From the NCBI RefSeq assembly GCF_029263155.1, contig NZ_JAJCYB010000111.1:1-64000 (forward strand): a DNA stretch of 64,000 bases. Direction: 5' to 3'. The translations under genes and the position numbers were made by a program. The notes beneath the pieces were generated by a model. It had not been told where the DNA came from, made no database searches, and worked only from the letters and a program-made list of their open reading frames with translations. This DNA is from Pseudonocardia sp. GTDB taxonomy: Bacteria > Actinomycetota > Actinomycetes > Mycobacteriales > Pseudonocardiaceae. Positions 23,598 to 31,302 of this stretch are shown here, one piece after another. Position 1 is the first letter of the stretch, and each line of letters begins with the position of its first letter.

Positions 23598-24479
23598 GTG
23601 CCCGACGAACTGACAGCAAAGATTGATACCTGGCTAACGAAAACAGGCTATCCGCTTGAAATGCGAGTGGCGCAGCGACTGATCTCCGAGCAGCTCGGCG
23701 CAAAGTGGGAACGCGAACCTAATGTCCAATATACTGACCTCATAACAGGTCAGAGTCGAGAGACGGACTACTACTTGGACTGGTGGGAGGACGGCCCTGT
23801 GTTTGAGGTGCTCTCACGTATCGTCATAGAATGCAAGAGCACGGCACAGCCATGGGTCGTGTTCCGCCGGCCAGCCGATCATGGCCGCGCAGCTTCTCTA
23901 TTTGATGCGCGCTCGAATTTGACCTACTACTGGCAGCAAAAGACAGGACAGTTGTCAGCACTGGTGGATGCTCTCGAATCGTATCTTGAGGGTCGACTAA
24001 CTGCGTGGCCGCTTCCAGGCTATTCAATTGACGAAGCGTTCAAGGGTGCCGGTGAGCGCGATGTCGCGTATAACGCTGTCCGGCAAGCCGTGGCCGCTGG
24101 CGTTGGCGTTACGACAACCCCAATTTGGGATGACGACCACTCGGTGCCCGGCTACTCAACTGTTGCCCCCATCGTGCTCACGACAAGTCCCCTTTTTGAG
24201 GCTCAACTTAGCAGCGATGGACAAACGGTGGTCTCGAAATCAGTGACACGGACCTCTGTGCGAGTTGAGTTGCCCGGATTGTCTGGCTCCACCAGGGTAA
24301 TCGTAGTGAACGAGAAAGAGCTCGACACAATCGTTTCTGACTGTCGCGCCCTCGAACGATACCTGCCCGAGTTTGCTAGAATTTTCAGCCCAGAACTGAT
24401 CAAGGTGCTCGGGGAGGCGCCATTCAGGCTTGACGGTGTGCCAGCGTCACCCAATAGGCAATCTCCGCGCGTGTATTGA
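23598..24479 (+). CDS. PD-(D/E)XK nuclease-like protein, low-GC cargo
   Basis: 293 residues from GTG 23598, 10 nt after AGGAGG; an earlier ATG at 23593 ends after six codons. The N-terminal third has the restriction-like core: TGYPLEMRVAQRL (Glu), SRETDYYLDWW (Asp), then VLSRIVIECKSTAQPWVVF (the E-x-K). The remainder is unrecognised. Codon use is clearly less GC-rich than its neighbours (many AAT, ATA, TTT codons), a sign of separate acquisition. Role in host defence or DNA processing is an inference from the fold and cargo position. Confidence 0.65.
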   Translation: MPDELTAKIDTWLTKTGYPLEMRVAQRLISEQLGAKWEREPNVQYTDLITGQSRETDYYLDWWEDGPVFEVLSRIVIECKSTAQPWVVFRRPADHGRAASLFDARSNLTYYWQQKTGQLSALVDALESYLEGRLTAWPLPGYSIDEAFKGAGERDVAYNAVRQAVAAGVGVTTTPIWDDDHSVPGYSTVAPIVLTTSPLFEAQLSSDGQTVVSKSVTRTSVRVELPGLSGSTRVIVVNEKELDTIVSDCRALERYLPEFARIFSPELIKVLGEAPFRLDGVPASPNRQSPRVY

Positions 24480-24484
24480 TGTTG

Positions 24485-24600
24485 GACGCACCGACTGGCG
24501 CGAGACCCTGAGCTGCGCAGCAACGTCGGTCTTCGTCTCACCGCGCTGCACAGCCAGCACGGCGCGTTACCGCTGCTCGACAGCGGTCACGTCCACCAGG
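24485..24600 (-). pseudogene. IS481-type transposase N-terminal fragment
   Basis: On the minus strand VDVTAVEQR-stop-RAVLAVQRGETKTDVAAQLR then VSRQSV is the HTH start of IS481/IS3-like transposases, interrupted by TAA and cut off after about 40 codons. Two direct copies of TGATGCTTGACG on the minus strand lie just upstream (24625-24665). It marks past insertion in the accessory region. Confidence 0.55.
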
Positions 24601-24730
24601 ACGAGGAGCAGGAAAGCCCGATCAGGCCCGAGCGTCAAGCATCAGGTGAGACCGCAACGTCAAGCATCAACCGGGACCGGACAACGCACTGCCGTACTTC
24701 GCTGCCGAATCTGTCTCTATGGGATCAAGC

Positions 24731-24770
24731 GCGCCGCCTCCGGCGGCGCGGGGCCGGCCACGCCGGCCCC
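24731..24770. repeat. two back-to-back 3-nt-loop hairpins
   Basis: GCGCCGCC-TCC-GGCGGCGC (24731-24749), directly followed by GGGGCCGGC-CAC-GCCGGCCCC (24750-24770). Both stems are perfect. The arrangement is the same as at 11107-11160 in element 1. It lies in the 388-bp gap between the nuclease-like gene and the thioredoxin-like gene, with convergent genes either side. A bidirectional terminator or a single-strand origin are options. Confidence 0.7.
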
Positions 24771-24867
24771 GGCACTCGCTCACTACACCTCCGGCCCGTT
24801 CGCGGCGCCGTGGCCGACTACCCGGCCCCCCTGCCAGAAGACGAGCGAGCGTGCCCCCAGGACTGAT

Positions 24868-25173
24868 TCAGCGACAAACGACCCGACGTAGCTCATCCAG
24901 CGACGGCGCGCCGGACACCCCGTCAGCAGACCGGTAGACCCGACACGACAGGTTCGCCGCCGGCGTCGCCTGATCCGCGAACGGATCCACCCCGTCGATC
25001 AGGACCGTGGGCGACCCGGCGAATGCAGGCGCCGATCTGACCGTGCCCTCGGTGACCGTGTGCACCATGATCTCGATGTCGAAGCGCCCGGCATCGTCGA
25101 GCGCCAGGCGCAGACGTTCGTAAGCCGGCGCCTCATTCGGGCAGTCCGGCACCACCAGCAGCTCGATCCGCAT
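24868..25173 (-). CDS. thioredoxin-like protein (DF-family type)
   Basis: 101 residues from the ATG 25171-25173 (a GTG two codons earlier is possible). The opening RIELLVVPDCPNEAPAYERL is a beta strand followed by a CPN redox-type motif and helix. GSPTVLIDGVDPFA and CRVYRSADGVSGAPS fit the small thioredoxin-fold DF (seleno)protein family. Only one Cys of a CxxC is present. The partner is unknown. Confidence 0.7.
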   Translation of the reverse strand: MRIELLVVPDCPNEAPAYERLRLALDDAGRFDIEIMVHTVTEGTVRSAPAFAGSPTVLIDGVDPFADQATPAANLSCRVYRSADGVSGAPSLDELRRVVCR

Positions 25174-25218
25174 AGGCACGAGTGTGCCCGCTCAGATGCA
25201 GAGGCGCCGCTCGCTGGC

Positions 25219-25704
25219 TCAGTCGTTGCGGCCCATCCGGATCAGATTGCCGCTGGGGTCCTTCACGCTGAACTCGACCATGCCCCACGGCTCGACCACG
25301 ACGTCACTCACCGGTAGGCCCTGGTCCTTCCACCGTCGATGCCACTCCACGGGATCGGCGATGTGCACGTAGCAGGCTGCGGTGTTGTGCTGCGGGTCCA
25401 GATCGGCCCGCAGGTCCAGGTGCAGGAGTTCGGCCTCTCCGTGCATGACGAAGGCGTACTCGGGGCTGTAGTCGTCGACGCGCAGCCCAGCCCGGGTCCA
25501 GAAGTCGCGGGCTGCGGCCATGTCGTGCACCGCGAAGATCGGGGTGATCGCAGGACGGGCGACGAGGCGTCCGGCCATGTTGTGGACGCAGCTCCCACAT
25601 AACGCGATGTCGGGGTGCTGCCCCAACCGCGATACGTCCTCCGCTGGCCGGGGTTCGCCGCAGCAGCCACAGGTCACGGTGGTCTGGTCCGCTACGTCGG
25701 TCAT
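25219..25704 (-). CDS. VOC (glyoxalase/bleomycin-resistance fold) protein with zinc-ribbon head
   Basis: 161 residues from the ATG with GAGGGGG upstream. Residues about 10-45 hold four Cys in CGCCGEPRPA and ALCGSCVHNM, a small zinc-ribbon-like head. The rest is a VOC domain (TPIFAVHDMAAARDFWTRAG, HLDLRADL, GMVEFSVKDPSGNLIRMG). VOC proteins include antibiotic-binding resistance proteins and dioxygenases; the substrate is unknown. Confidence 0.8.
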   Translation of the reverse strand: MTDVADQTTVTCGCCGEPRPAEDVSRLGQHPDIALCGSCVHNMAGRLVARPAITPIFAVHDMAAARDFWTRAGLRVDDYSPEYAFVMHGEAELLHLDLRADLDPQHNTAACYVHIADPVEWHRRWKDQGLPVSDVVVEPWGMVEFSVKDPSGNLIRMGRND

Positions 25705-25835
25705 GGCGCCCCCTCGGATTTGCCGCAAGCGTAGCGGGGGAGCGTCGGTGCGAGCCTGACTTCACGCGAAGGCGTACGAACAGTGGGCGCTGCCCACACC
25801 CGGCACCGCTCGGAGATCAGGGGGAGTGCGGCGGG

Positions 25836-25966
25836 GGTGGTGATCTCCTCACGGCGCGCCCGAGGGCTACCGGCCCAAGGGGGTGGGGGCAAGGCGGGAG
25901 GACGTGCCTTGCCCCCACCCCCTCGACCCGGAAGGGTTCCACCCGCGCCGTGAGGAGATCACCACC
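25836..25966. repeat. 131-nt nested inverted repeat near attR
   Basis: Outer arms: perfect 23-bp inverted repeat, 25836-25858 and 25944-25966. Inner arms: perfect 17-bp repeat, 25878-25894 (AGGGGGTGGGGGCAAGG) and 25907-25923, with a 12-nt loop. The whole could fold as a long interrupted hairpin. It occupies most of the 364-bp gene-free stretch between the VOC gene and attR. A single-strand origin or transfer locus would fit its place and shape. Confidence 0.8.
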
Positions 25967-26068
25967 AGCACTCGGCGTGGACGGGCAAGAATGGGCCGCG
26001 CGGACTATGCGCGGACGCGGAGGGTGTGGGCGCGGCTCCGCCGCAGGTCAAGACCAGGTTGACAGTCC

Positions 26069-26126
26069 ACTGTAAATCCGTCGGCTTAGCCTACGAAGGT
26101 TCGAATCCTTCACCTGCCACACCCCG
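26069..26126. other. attR of the AICE (partial tRNA-Tyr copy)
   Basis: Perfect 58-bp copy of 14777-14834. It lacks the 5' half of the tRNA, so it is not a second tRNA gene. Chromosomal DNA resumes after it. Confidence 0.95.
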
Positions 26127-26128
26127 GT

Positions 26129-26170
26129 CTACGGCCCTCTGACCTGTGAGAACAGGTCAGAGGGCCGTAG
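26129..26170. terminator. original tRNA-Tyr terminator, now at attR
   Basis: Perfect 19-bp stem (26129-26147 and 26152-26170) with loop GAGA, directly after the tRNA-derived repeat. Before integration it would have followed the intact tRNA-Tyr gene. Confidence 0.85.
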
Positions 26171-26370
26171 TCGTACCGGTCGGCCTCGGCTCGTCGTCCC
26201 ATTCCCGCGTCCGGGCGGAACCGAGGCCGCCCGTCCCGGGACGCGCGGCCGGGCGCCTCGGATACCCGCCGGAATGTCGGGCACACCGCGACCGTCGTCG
26301 TGCGTCTCGGCGCACGATGTGACCCGCGGGAGATGCGCGGGCGGCCGGTCGGTGAACGGGTCCCGGCCGG

Positions 26371-26634
26371 TCAGGAGCCGGTGGGCGGATCCACGCTGCT
26401 GCGCTGTTCGGCGACGTCTGCCGGATCCGCCTCGTACGGCATCTCGGTGTCACGGTCGCCGTCGGTGGTGTCGACGGGTGCGTCGGGGTCGATCCAGGGG
26501 TCGGTCTCCGGCTCGGCCCCCGGGTCGGTCTCCGGGTCGGCTCCGGGGGCGACCAGCTGGTCGGCCTCGTAGCGGGTCTCGAGGTCACTGTTCGGGTCCA
26601 CGGGAGCGGGGTAGCCGCCGCGACCGCGACCCAA
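26371..26634 (-). CDS. acidic hypothetical protein
   Basis: Up to 87 residues from a TTG at 26634; a GTG at 26601 is an alternative. Very acidic and Pro-rich: DLETRYEADQLVAPGADPET and DTEMPYEADPADVAEQR. The C-terminal EADPADVAEQ motif is shared by small conserved actinobacterial proteins. No function known. Confidence 0.55.
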   Translation of the reverse strand: MGRGRGGYPAPVDPNSDLETRYEADQLVAPGADPETDPGAEPETDPWIDPDAPVDTTDGDRDTEMPYEADPADVAEQRSSVDPPTGS

Positions 26635-26841
26635 CCGTGCGCCCTGCCGGGACCGACGGGCCCGTCCAGCCGGCCGGCGTCGGGTCGTCGACCGCGGTCG
26701 ACCTACGGCCTCACCGGGAACCGGACCCGCACGCTCCCACGTTTCCGGCCTGCGCTGCGCGGACGGAGTACACCGGTTCCCGCCTCGGACCGGTCCCCTG
26801 CCGGCGGCGCTTGACCCGCGCCGGACGGGTACTCCGGGTCC

Positions 26842-27042
26842 ATGAGATTCCAGGTGATCGACGTGCAGAGGGCCCTCGCGGGTGCCCGCTACCCGATGGA
26901 CGGGCCCGCGATGGCCGACATCGCGTCCTCGAACGGGGCTGATCCGGAGCTGGTCGAGATCCTGCGGCCGATGCGGACCGTCGAGGGCCCCGACGGCGTG
27001 CTGCAGGAGATGAGGGCACAGCTGGGCGGTGGTGGCGGCTGA
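26842..27042 (+). CDS. DUF2795-type small protein
   Basis: 66 residues. VQRALAGARYPMDGPAMADI then ASSNGADPELVEILRPM matches the DUF2795 pattern (LAGxxYPxxxxxLxxxAxxNGA). Widespread in actinobacteria, function unknown. A small independent gene between convergent units. Confidence 0.75.
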   Translation: MRFQVIDVQRALAGARYPMDGPAMADIASSNGADPELVEILRPMRTVEGPDGVLQEMRAQLGGGGG

Positions 27043-27127
27043 GGGGGCGCGCCGGGCGGCCGGGCGCGCCGGGCGGCGTCGAGACCTGCCTGCACCTCAG
27101 CGGCGCGGAGGCGCCCCTGGTGCCGGT

Positions 27128-28318
27128 TCAGCCGCTGGCGGGCACCACACCCTGCAGCCAGTCCATCGAGACCTCGAACGCCTCGGGCGCCTGGAAGAAC
27201 GCGTTCAGGTCGTGACCCGGGCCCTCGACGACGTACGCCTCGACCGACGGCGCCTTCGGGAAGAACGGCCGTTCCTGCTCCACGACGCGCTCCGCCGAGG
27301 AGCAGTCGGTCCCCAGGTCGATCAGCTGCTGGTTGCAGAAGATGCCGTCCCGGTCACCGTTGATGATGAACACCGGGACGTCGATGTCGAGCGGGATGGC
27401 CTCGATGAGCGGGAAGTTCGCCAGCTCGCTCTGGGTGACGGTGCCCTTGGTGGCGGCGTCCCGCTCGATGATGCGCGGGTCGACGTCGTCGCCCGGTGCA
27501 TAGAACAGGCTCCGGTGGGTGCCGGGGCGCGGTGTGGCGTAGCCCGGGTCCAGCAGTTCGCCGGCGAACTGCGGGTCCAGCAACGTCGGGTAGAGGCTGG
27601 TCTCGATCGCCACCGGCGTCCGGTTGTTCACCCGGTGGGAGAACCCGGTGAGCAGGACCGCGTCGACGTCCCGGAAGCGCGACGCCTCGATCATGCTGGT
27701 GAAGCTGCCGTACGAATGGCCGACGAGCGCGACGCGGTCGAAGCCGCTGTCCTGCCCGTCGACGGTCCCCGCACGCAGGGCCTGGACGACGCCGTGCAGC
27801 GCGGTGGCGTTCGAGGTGATGTCGACGAAGGCGGACAGCGGGTGGCTGCTCGCGCCGTTGCCGATCCGGTCGATCGACGCCGTCGCGTAGCCGGCCCGGG
27901 CGGCCGCGGCCTCCCACGAGTAGGTGTCGGCCGCGGGGTCCGCGGGGTCGGCGATGTTCCAGTACCGGTGGTCGTAGGTGATGCCGTGGGTGAGGACCTG
28001 CACGGCCGTCGGGTCGGCGCCGTCGGGTGTGCACAGCTTGACCACGACGAACTGGTCGTTGCGCTCCTTGTCGAAGGTGACCCCCAGGTCCGAGCCGGGC
28101 GCGACCACGACTCCGGGCTGCAGGTCCACCGGGAGCTCGCTCGTCGTGCAGGTCCGCCCGTTGTCCGGGGCCACCGACGCGGCGACCACCGCGGGATCGG
28201 AGCTCGGACCGGCCGATGCGACGCCGGAGCCCACGACCCCGGCCGTCGCGGTCAACGCGGTGACCGTCACCAGGCCGGCGACGACCGTGAGCCGGGCTGC
28301 CGTCAGGGGATTCGTCAT
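27128..28318 (-). CDS. secreted alpha/beta hydrolase
   Basis: 396 residues with a Sec signal peptide (LTVVAGLVTVTALTATAGVV, cut after ASAGP). Catalytic features: oxyanion loop LTHGITYDHRYW near residue 110, nucleophile elbow VALVGHSYGSF near residue 200, Asp in VFIINGDRDGIF, and His in VEGPGHDLNAFF. Probably an extracellular esterase or lipase. The substrate cannot be told. Confidence 0.88.
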   Translation of the reverse strand: MTNPLTAARLTVVAGLVTVTALTATAGVVGSGVASAGPSSDPAVVAASVAPDNGRTCTTSELPVDLQPGVVVAPGSDLGVTFDKERNDQFVVVKLCTPDGADPTAVQVLTHGITYDHRYWNIADPADPAADTYSWEAAAARAGYATASIDRIGNGASSHPLSAFVDITSNATALHGVVQALRAGTVDGQDSGFDRVALVGHSYGSFTSMIEASRFRDVDAVLLTGFSHRVNNRTPVAIETSLYPTLLDPQFAGELLDPGYATPRPGTHRSLFYAPGDDVDPRIIERDAATKGTVTQSELANFPLIEAIPLDIDVPVFIINGDRDGIFCNQQLIDLGTDCSSAERVVEQERPFFPKAPSVEAYVVEGPGHDLNAFFQAPEAFEVSMDWLQGVVPASG

Positions 28319-28531
28319 CGATCACTCCAGTCCCGTCGGCGCAGCGGGGAGCGGTGTGCAGCGGCTGCGCCATAACGATCAACGAGGCCCGATACCGTCC
28401 GGTTCGACACCCGAAAGGTGCACGGCGACCCGGCCGCCCGGGTCGCCCCCGACGGGTCGAGCCCCGTGCGCGGTCTACCGTCTGGTCGTGAGCTCCTACC
28501 GGATACCCCGCCCCGCCGGTCCGGGCCGCCC

Positions 28532-28867
28532 GTGCTGACCGCCCGTTCGGTCGCGCTGTTCGTCGTCGCGGCCCTGTTCGAGATCGGCGGGGCCTGGTTG
28601 GTCTGGCAGGGCGTGCGGGAGCACCGCGGCTGGGTGTGGATCGGCGCTGGCGTCATCGCGCTGGGCCTCTACGGCTTTGTCGCGACGCTGCAGCCCGACG
28701 CGCAGTTCGGGCGCATCCTCGCCGCGTACGGCGGCGTGTTCGTCGCCGGTTCGCTGGCCTGGGGCATGGTGGCCGACGGGTACCGGCCCGACCGCTACGA
28801 CGTGATCGGGGCGGCCGTGTGTCTGGTGGGCGTCGCCGTGATCATGTATGCGCCGCGACCCGCGTGA
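28532..28867 (+). CDS. YnfA/UPF0060 family membrane protein
   Basis: 111 residues from GTG 28532, the usual family length. Four membrane helices: [60 protein letters not shown], and [19 protein letters not shown]. The E-x-x-G-A motif and ATLQPD loop are characteristic. Related to small multidrug-resistance transporters; role unproven. Confidence 0.9.
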   Translation: MLTARSVALFVVAALFEIGGAWLVWQGVREHRGWVWIGAGVIALGLYGFVATLQPDAQFGRILAAYGGVFVAGSLAWGMVADGYRPDRYDVIGAAVCLVGVAVIMYAPRPA

Positions 28868-28983
28868 GGGTCGGCGCGCGACGTGATCCGTCACGGAACG
28901 ATCACGCAGGTTAACGGGACGGCGGGCCGCGGCGAGGGGAAGTCGAGCCAGGTCATCCGGACCTGACGGACAGGCGGGGTCCC

Positions 28984-29499
28984 ATGGGCGGAATCAGGCA
29001 GAAGATGCTCGTCGCCGGAGCGGTGCTGGCGGTCGCCGGCCTGGCCGGCTGCTCGTCGACGGTGGACCAGGCCGACGTCGAGACGTCGATCAAGAGCGCG
29101 GTCGACCAGTCGATTCCCGGCGCCGGCCCGGTGACGTGCCCCGACGATCTCGCCGCCGAGGTCGGGGCCTCGCTGCGCTGCGAGTTCGTGGTCGAGGGCC
29201 AGCCGGTCGACGCCGTCGCCACGATCACCTCGATCGAGGGTGACACGGCGAACTACGACATCACGACCGAGGCCCGGCCGGTGGCCCAGGCGCTGCTCGA
29301 GCAGAAGGTGGCCGAGCAGATCGGCGGACAGGTCGGGGTGGTGGTCGAGTCGGCGGCCTGCGCCGGTGACCTGCCGCCCGAGGTCGACGGATCGGTGGTC
29401 TGCACCCTCACGGCGGAGGGCGAGTCGGCCGACTTCACCGTCACCGTCACGGCGGTCGACGGCGGGCTGATCAACTACTCGATCGAGCCCGTGGCCTGA
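28984..29499 (+). CDS. lipoprotein with two DUF4333 domains
   Basis: 171 residues. Signal and lipobox VAGLAGCSS put Cys23 at the membrane anchor. Two similar DUF4333 units follow: VTCPDDLAAEVGASLRCEFV near residue 50 and AACAGDLPPEVDGSVVCTLT near residue 127, each with a Cys pair. Probably an exported actinobacterial envelope protein of unknown role. Its 3' end overlaps the convergent Clp-N gene by 25 bp. Confidence 0.85.
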   Translation: MGGIRQKMLVAGAVLAVAGLAGCSSTVDQADVETSIKSAVDQSIPGAGPVTCPDDLAAEVGASLRCEFVVEGQPVDAVATITSIEGDTANYDITTEARPVAQALLEQKVAEQIGGQVGVVVESAACAGDLPPEVDGSVVCTLTAEGESADFTVTVTAVDGGLINYSIEPVA

Positions 29500-30191
29500 T
29501 CGGCGGGCAGGGCCGACTCCGTCGCCGCCTTGCCGATCCCGAGCCCGGCGAGCAGGCCCTGCCCGTCCTCCAGTTCCAGCAGGGCGAGCAGGACGTGCTC
29601 GGTGTCGACATGGTCGTGGCCCAGCCGCAGCGCCTCGCGGAAGGTCAGTTCGAGCGCCTTCTTGGCCGCGGGGTCGAACGGCACGAGCGCGGGGACGGCC
29701 GCGGCCGCCGGGGGCAGGGCGGCGACGGCGGCGCGCCGGACCGCGTCCAGCGCCACCCCCTGCCCGACGATCGCCTGCGCGGCCCCCGCGTCGGGTTCTG
29801 AGAGCAGGCCCAGCACCAGGTGCCCGGTCGTGATGGAGTCGTTGCCCACCGCATGGGCCTCGTTCTGGGCCGCCACCACCACGTTCCGGGCCGCGGTGGT
29901 GAACCGGCCGAACCCCTGGTCGGCGTCGGGATCGGGGCCCTTGGGGACGAACCGCTTCTGCGCCGCCTGCTTGGTGACGCCCATGCTGCGGCCGATGTCC
30001 GTCCAGGACGCGCCGGACCGGCGCGCCCGGTCGACGAAGTGGCCGATCAGGTGGTCGGCCACCTCGCCCAGGGCGTCCGCGGTGAGCACCGCGGAGCTGA
30101 GCTGCTCCAGGGCGTCGGTGTGCACGCGCGTGATGGCCTCGATCAGGTCGTCGAGGCGGACCGGCCGGGTCATCTTCACGGGACTCGTCAT
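29475..30191 (-). CDS. HTH plus Clp N-terminal domain regulator
   Basis: 238 residues. An N-terminal HTH (SGASWTDIGRSMGVTKQAAQ, then KRF) is followed by a Clp_N double repeat, residues about 95-230 (NEAHAVGNDSITTGHLVLGL, REALRLGHDHVDTEHVLLAL). There is no AAA ATPase, so it is not a Clp unfoldase. Proteins of this build may sense degradation substrates. Two identical-arm palindromes directly upstream suggest autoregulation. Confidence 0.85.
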   Translation of the reverse strand: MTSPVKMTRPVRLDDLIEAITRVHTDALEQLSSAVLTADALGEVADHLIGHFVDRARRSGASWTDIGRSMGVTKQAAQKRFVPKGPDPDADQGFGRFTTAARNVVVAAQNEAHAVGNDSITTGHLVLGLLSEPDAGAAQAIVGQGVALDAVRRAAVAALPPAAAAVPALVPFDPAAKKALELTFREALRLGHDHVDTEHVLLALLELEDGQGLLAGLGIGKAATESALPADQATGSIE

Positions 30192-30193
30192 GC

Positions 30194-30239
30194 GTCAACT
30201 CTAGGTTGACGTTCTCGGGATCGTCAACCTGAAGTTGAC
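30194..30239. promoter_or_regulatory. twin GTCAAC/GTTGAC operators
   Basis: GTCAACTCTAGGTTGAC (30194-30210) and GTCAACCTGAAGTTGAC (30223-30239): same 6-bp arms, 5-bp spacers, starts 29 bp apart. The first begins 2 bp upstream of the Clp-N gene start; the second contains the stop codon of the methyltransferase gene. Confidence 0.75.
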
Positions 30240-30991
30240 GAGCCGACGACGACGTGCGCCTGCAGCTCCGCGCAGGCGACCACCTCCGCCGCCAGTCCGG
30301 CGGCCGCCATCGCCGACGCGGTGTGCCGGGCCTGGTCCGCGCCGGTCTCGATCAGCACGCACCCTCCGGGCGCGAGCCAGCGTGCAGCGCCGGCGATCAC
30401 CCGGCGCTGCACGTCGAGGCCGTCCGCGCCGCCGTCCAGCGCGACGGCGGGCTCGTGGTCGCGGGCCTCGGGGGGCATCAGGGCGATCGCTCCGGTCGGG
30501 ACGTACGGCGCGTTCACGACCAGCACGGCGACCCGCCCGCGCAGCGTGGTGGGCAGCGCCGCGTAGAGGTCGCCCTCGTGGACCGAGCCGATCCCGTGCA
30601 GGTTGCGGCGGGCGCAGCGCACCGCGACCGGGTCGATGTCGGCGGCGTGCAGGGTGATGTCCGCGACGGCCGCGGCGACGGCCAGCCCGACCGCGCCGCT
30701 GCCGCAGCACAGGTCCACCACCACGGCGCCCGGCACCGTCCGTGCGACGGCCTCCCGCACGAGCAGCGCGGTGCGCCCGCGCGGGACGAAGACCCCGGCG
30801 TCGACGGCGACCCGCAGGCCGCAGAAGTCCGCCCAGCCGAGTATCTGCTCCAGCGGCAGCCCGGCGACGCGGCGCCCGGCCATGGACGTCAGGTCGGCCG
30901 GGGTCCGGGCCGCGGCCACGAGCAGCGCCGCCTCCTCCTCGGCGAACACGCAGCCCGCAGCCCGCAGGCGCGCGACCAGTTCGTCGTCCAC
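30224..30991 (-). CDS. HemK/PrmC-like N5-glutamine methyltransferase
   Basis: 255 residues from GTG 30991. The SAM-binding loop is VVVDLCCGSGAVGLAVA near residue 90. The catalytic NPPY-type motif appears as VVNAPYVPTG near residue 157, the variant seen in the TIGR03704 putative protein-(glutamine-N5) methyltransferases. A small N-terminal helical domain is present. The protein substrate is unknown. Its stop lies in the operator region of the next gene. Confidence 0.85.
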   Translation of the reverse strand: MDDELVARLRAAGCVFAEEEAALLVAAARTPADLTSMAGRRVAGLPLEQILGWADFCGLRVAVDAGVFVPRGRTALLVREAVARTVPGAVVVDLCCGSGAVGLAVAAAVADITLHAADIDPVAVRCARRNLHGIGSVHEGDLYAALPTTLRGRVAVLVVNAPYVPTGAIALMPPEARDHEPAVALDGGADGLDVQRRVIAGAARWLAPGGCVLIETGADQARHTASAMAAAGLAAEVVACAELQAHVVVGSSTSG

Positions 30992-31122
30992 CCCGCCAGT
31001 GTGGTGGGCCGAGGCGCGGGGCGCGCGGACACCGGTGCGGCGACGGCAGGCGGGAGCCCGCGGGGGCGCGGCGCGGGAAGCCGGCGTCACAGCGAGGAGA
31101 AACCGGGGGCTCGGTTCCCCCT

Positions 31123-31177
31123 GTCGCATGTGCTGCCGACCGCATGCGGAGGGGTGGGACCGCGGTCGGCAGCGCGA
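31123..31177. repeat. imperfect hairpin in a 311-bp gap
   Basis: CTGCCGACCGC (31133-31143) with its exact complement at 31162-31172, extended by GTCGC/GCGAC. It lies between two minus-strand genes, about 130 bp upstream of the methyltransferase start. Possibly a regulatory element or a terminator on the opposite strand. No gene is seen in 30992-31302. Confidence 0.45.
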
Positions 31178-31302
31178 CACCTGCGGCCCCGGGGTCGGTG
31201 GGGCTCAGTGCCGCCGATCACAGGATACGCGGACCCGCGCCCGGACGGGTTGCTCCGGCTGATGCAACTCTCCCGCGCGTGTGCGCAGGTCACCGGCGAG
31301 GT

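Larger units (their letters stand above)
14777..26126. mobile_element. pSAM2-type AICE integrated in tRNA-Tyr (11.3 kb)
   Basis: Bounded by a perfect 58-bp direct repeat of the tRNA-Tyr 3' end. It carries the AICE core in canonical order: integrase, excisionase, RepSA-like initiator, TraB-like translocase, HTH, WhiB, orf, Pra, GntR repressor. It also has about 4 kb of accessory DNA at the right. All core genes are intact by reading frame, so the element looks functional. Confidence 0.93.

Noticed and set aside
26069-26126. Second tRNA-Tyr gene
   Set aside because: Only the 3' part is present; the acceptor 5' strand and D arm are missing. It is attR.
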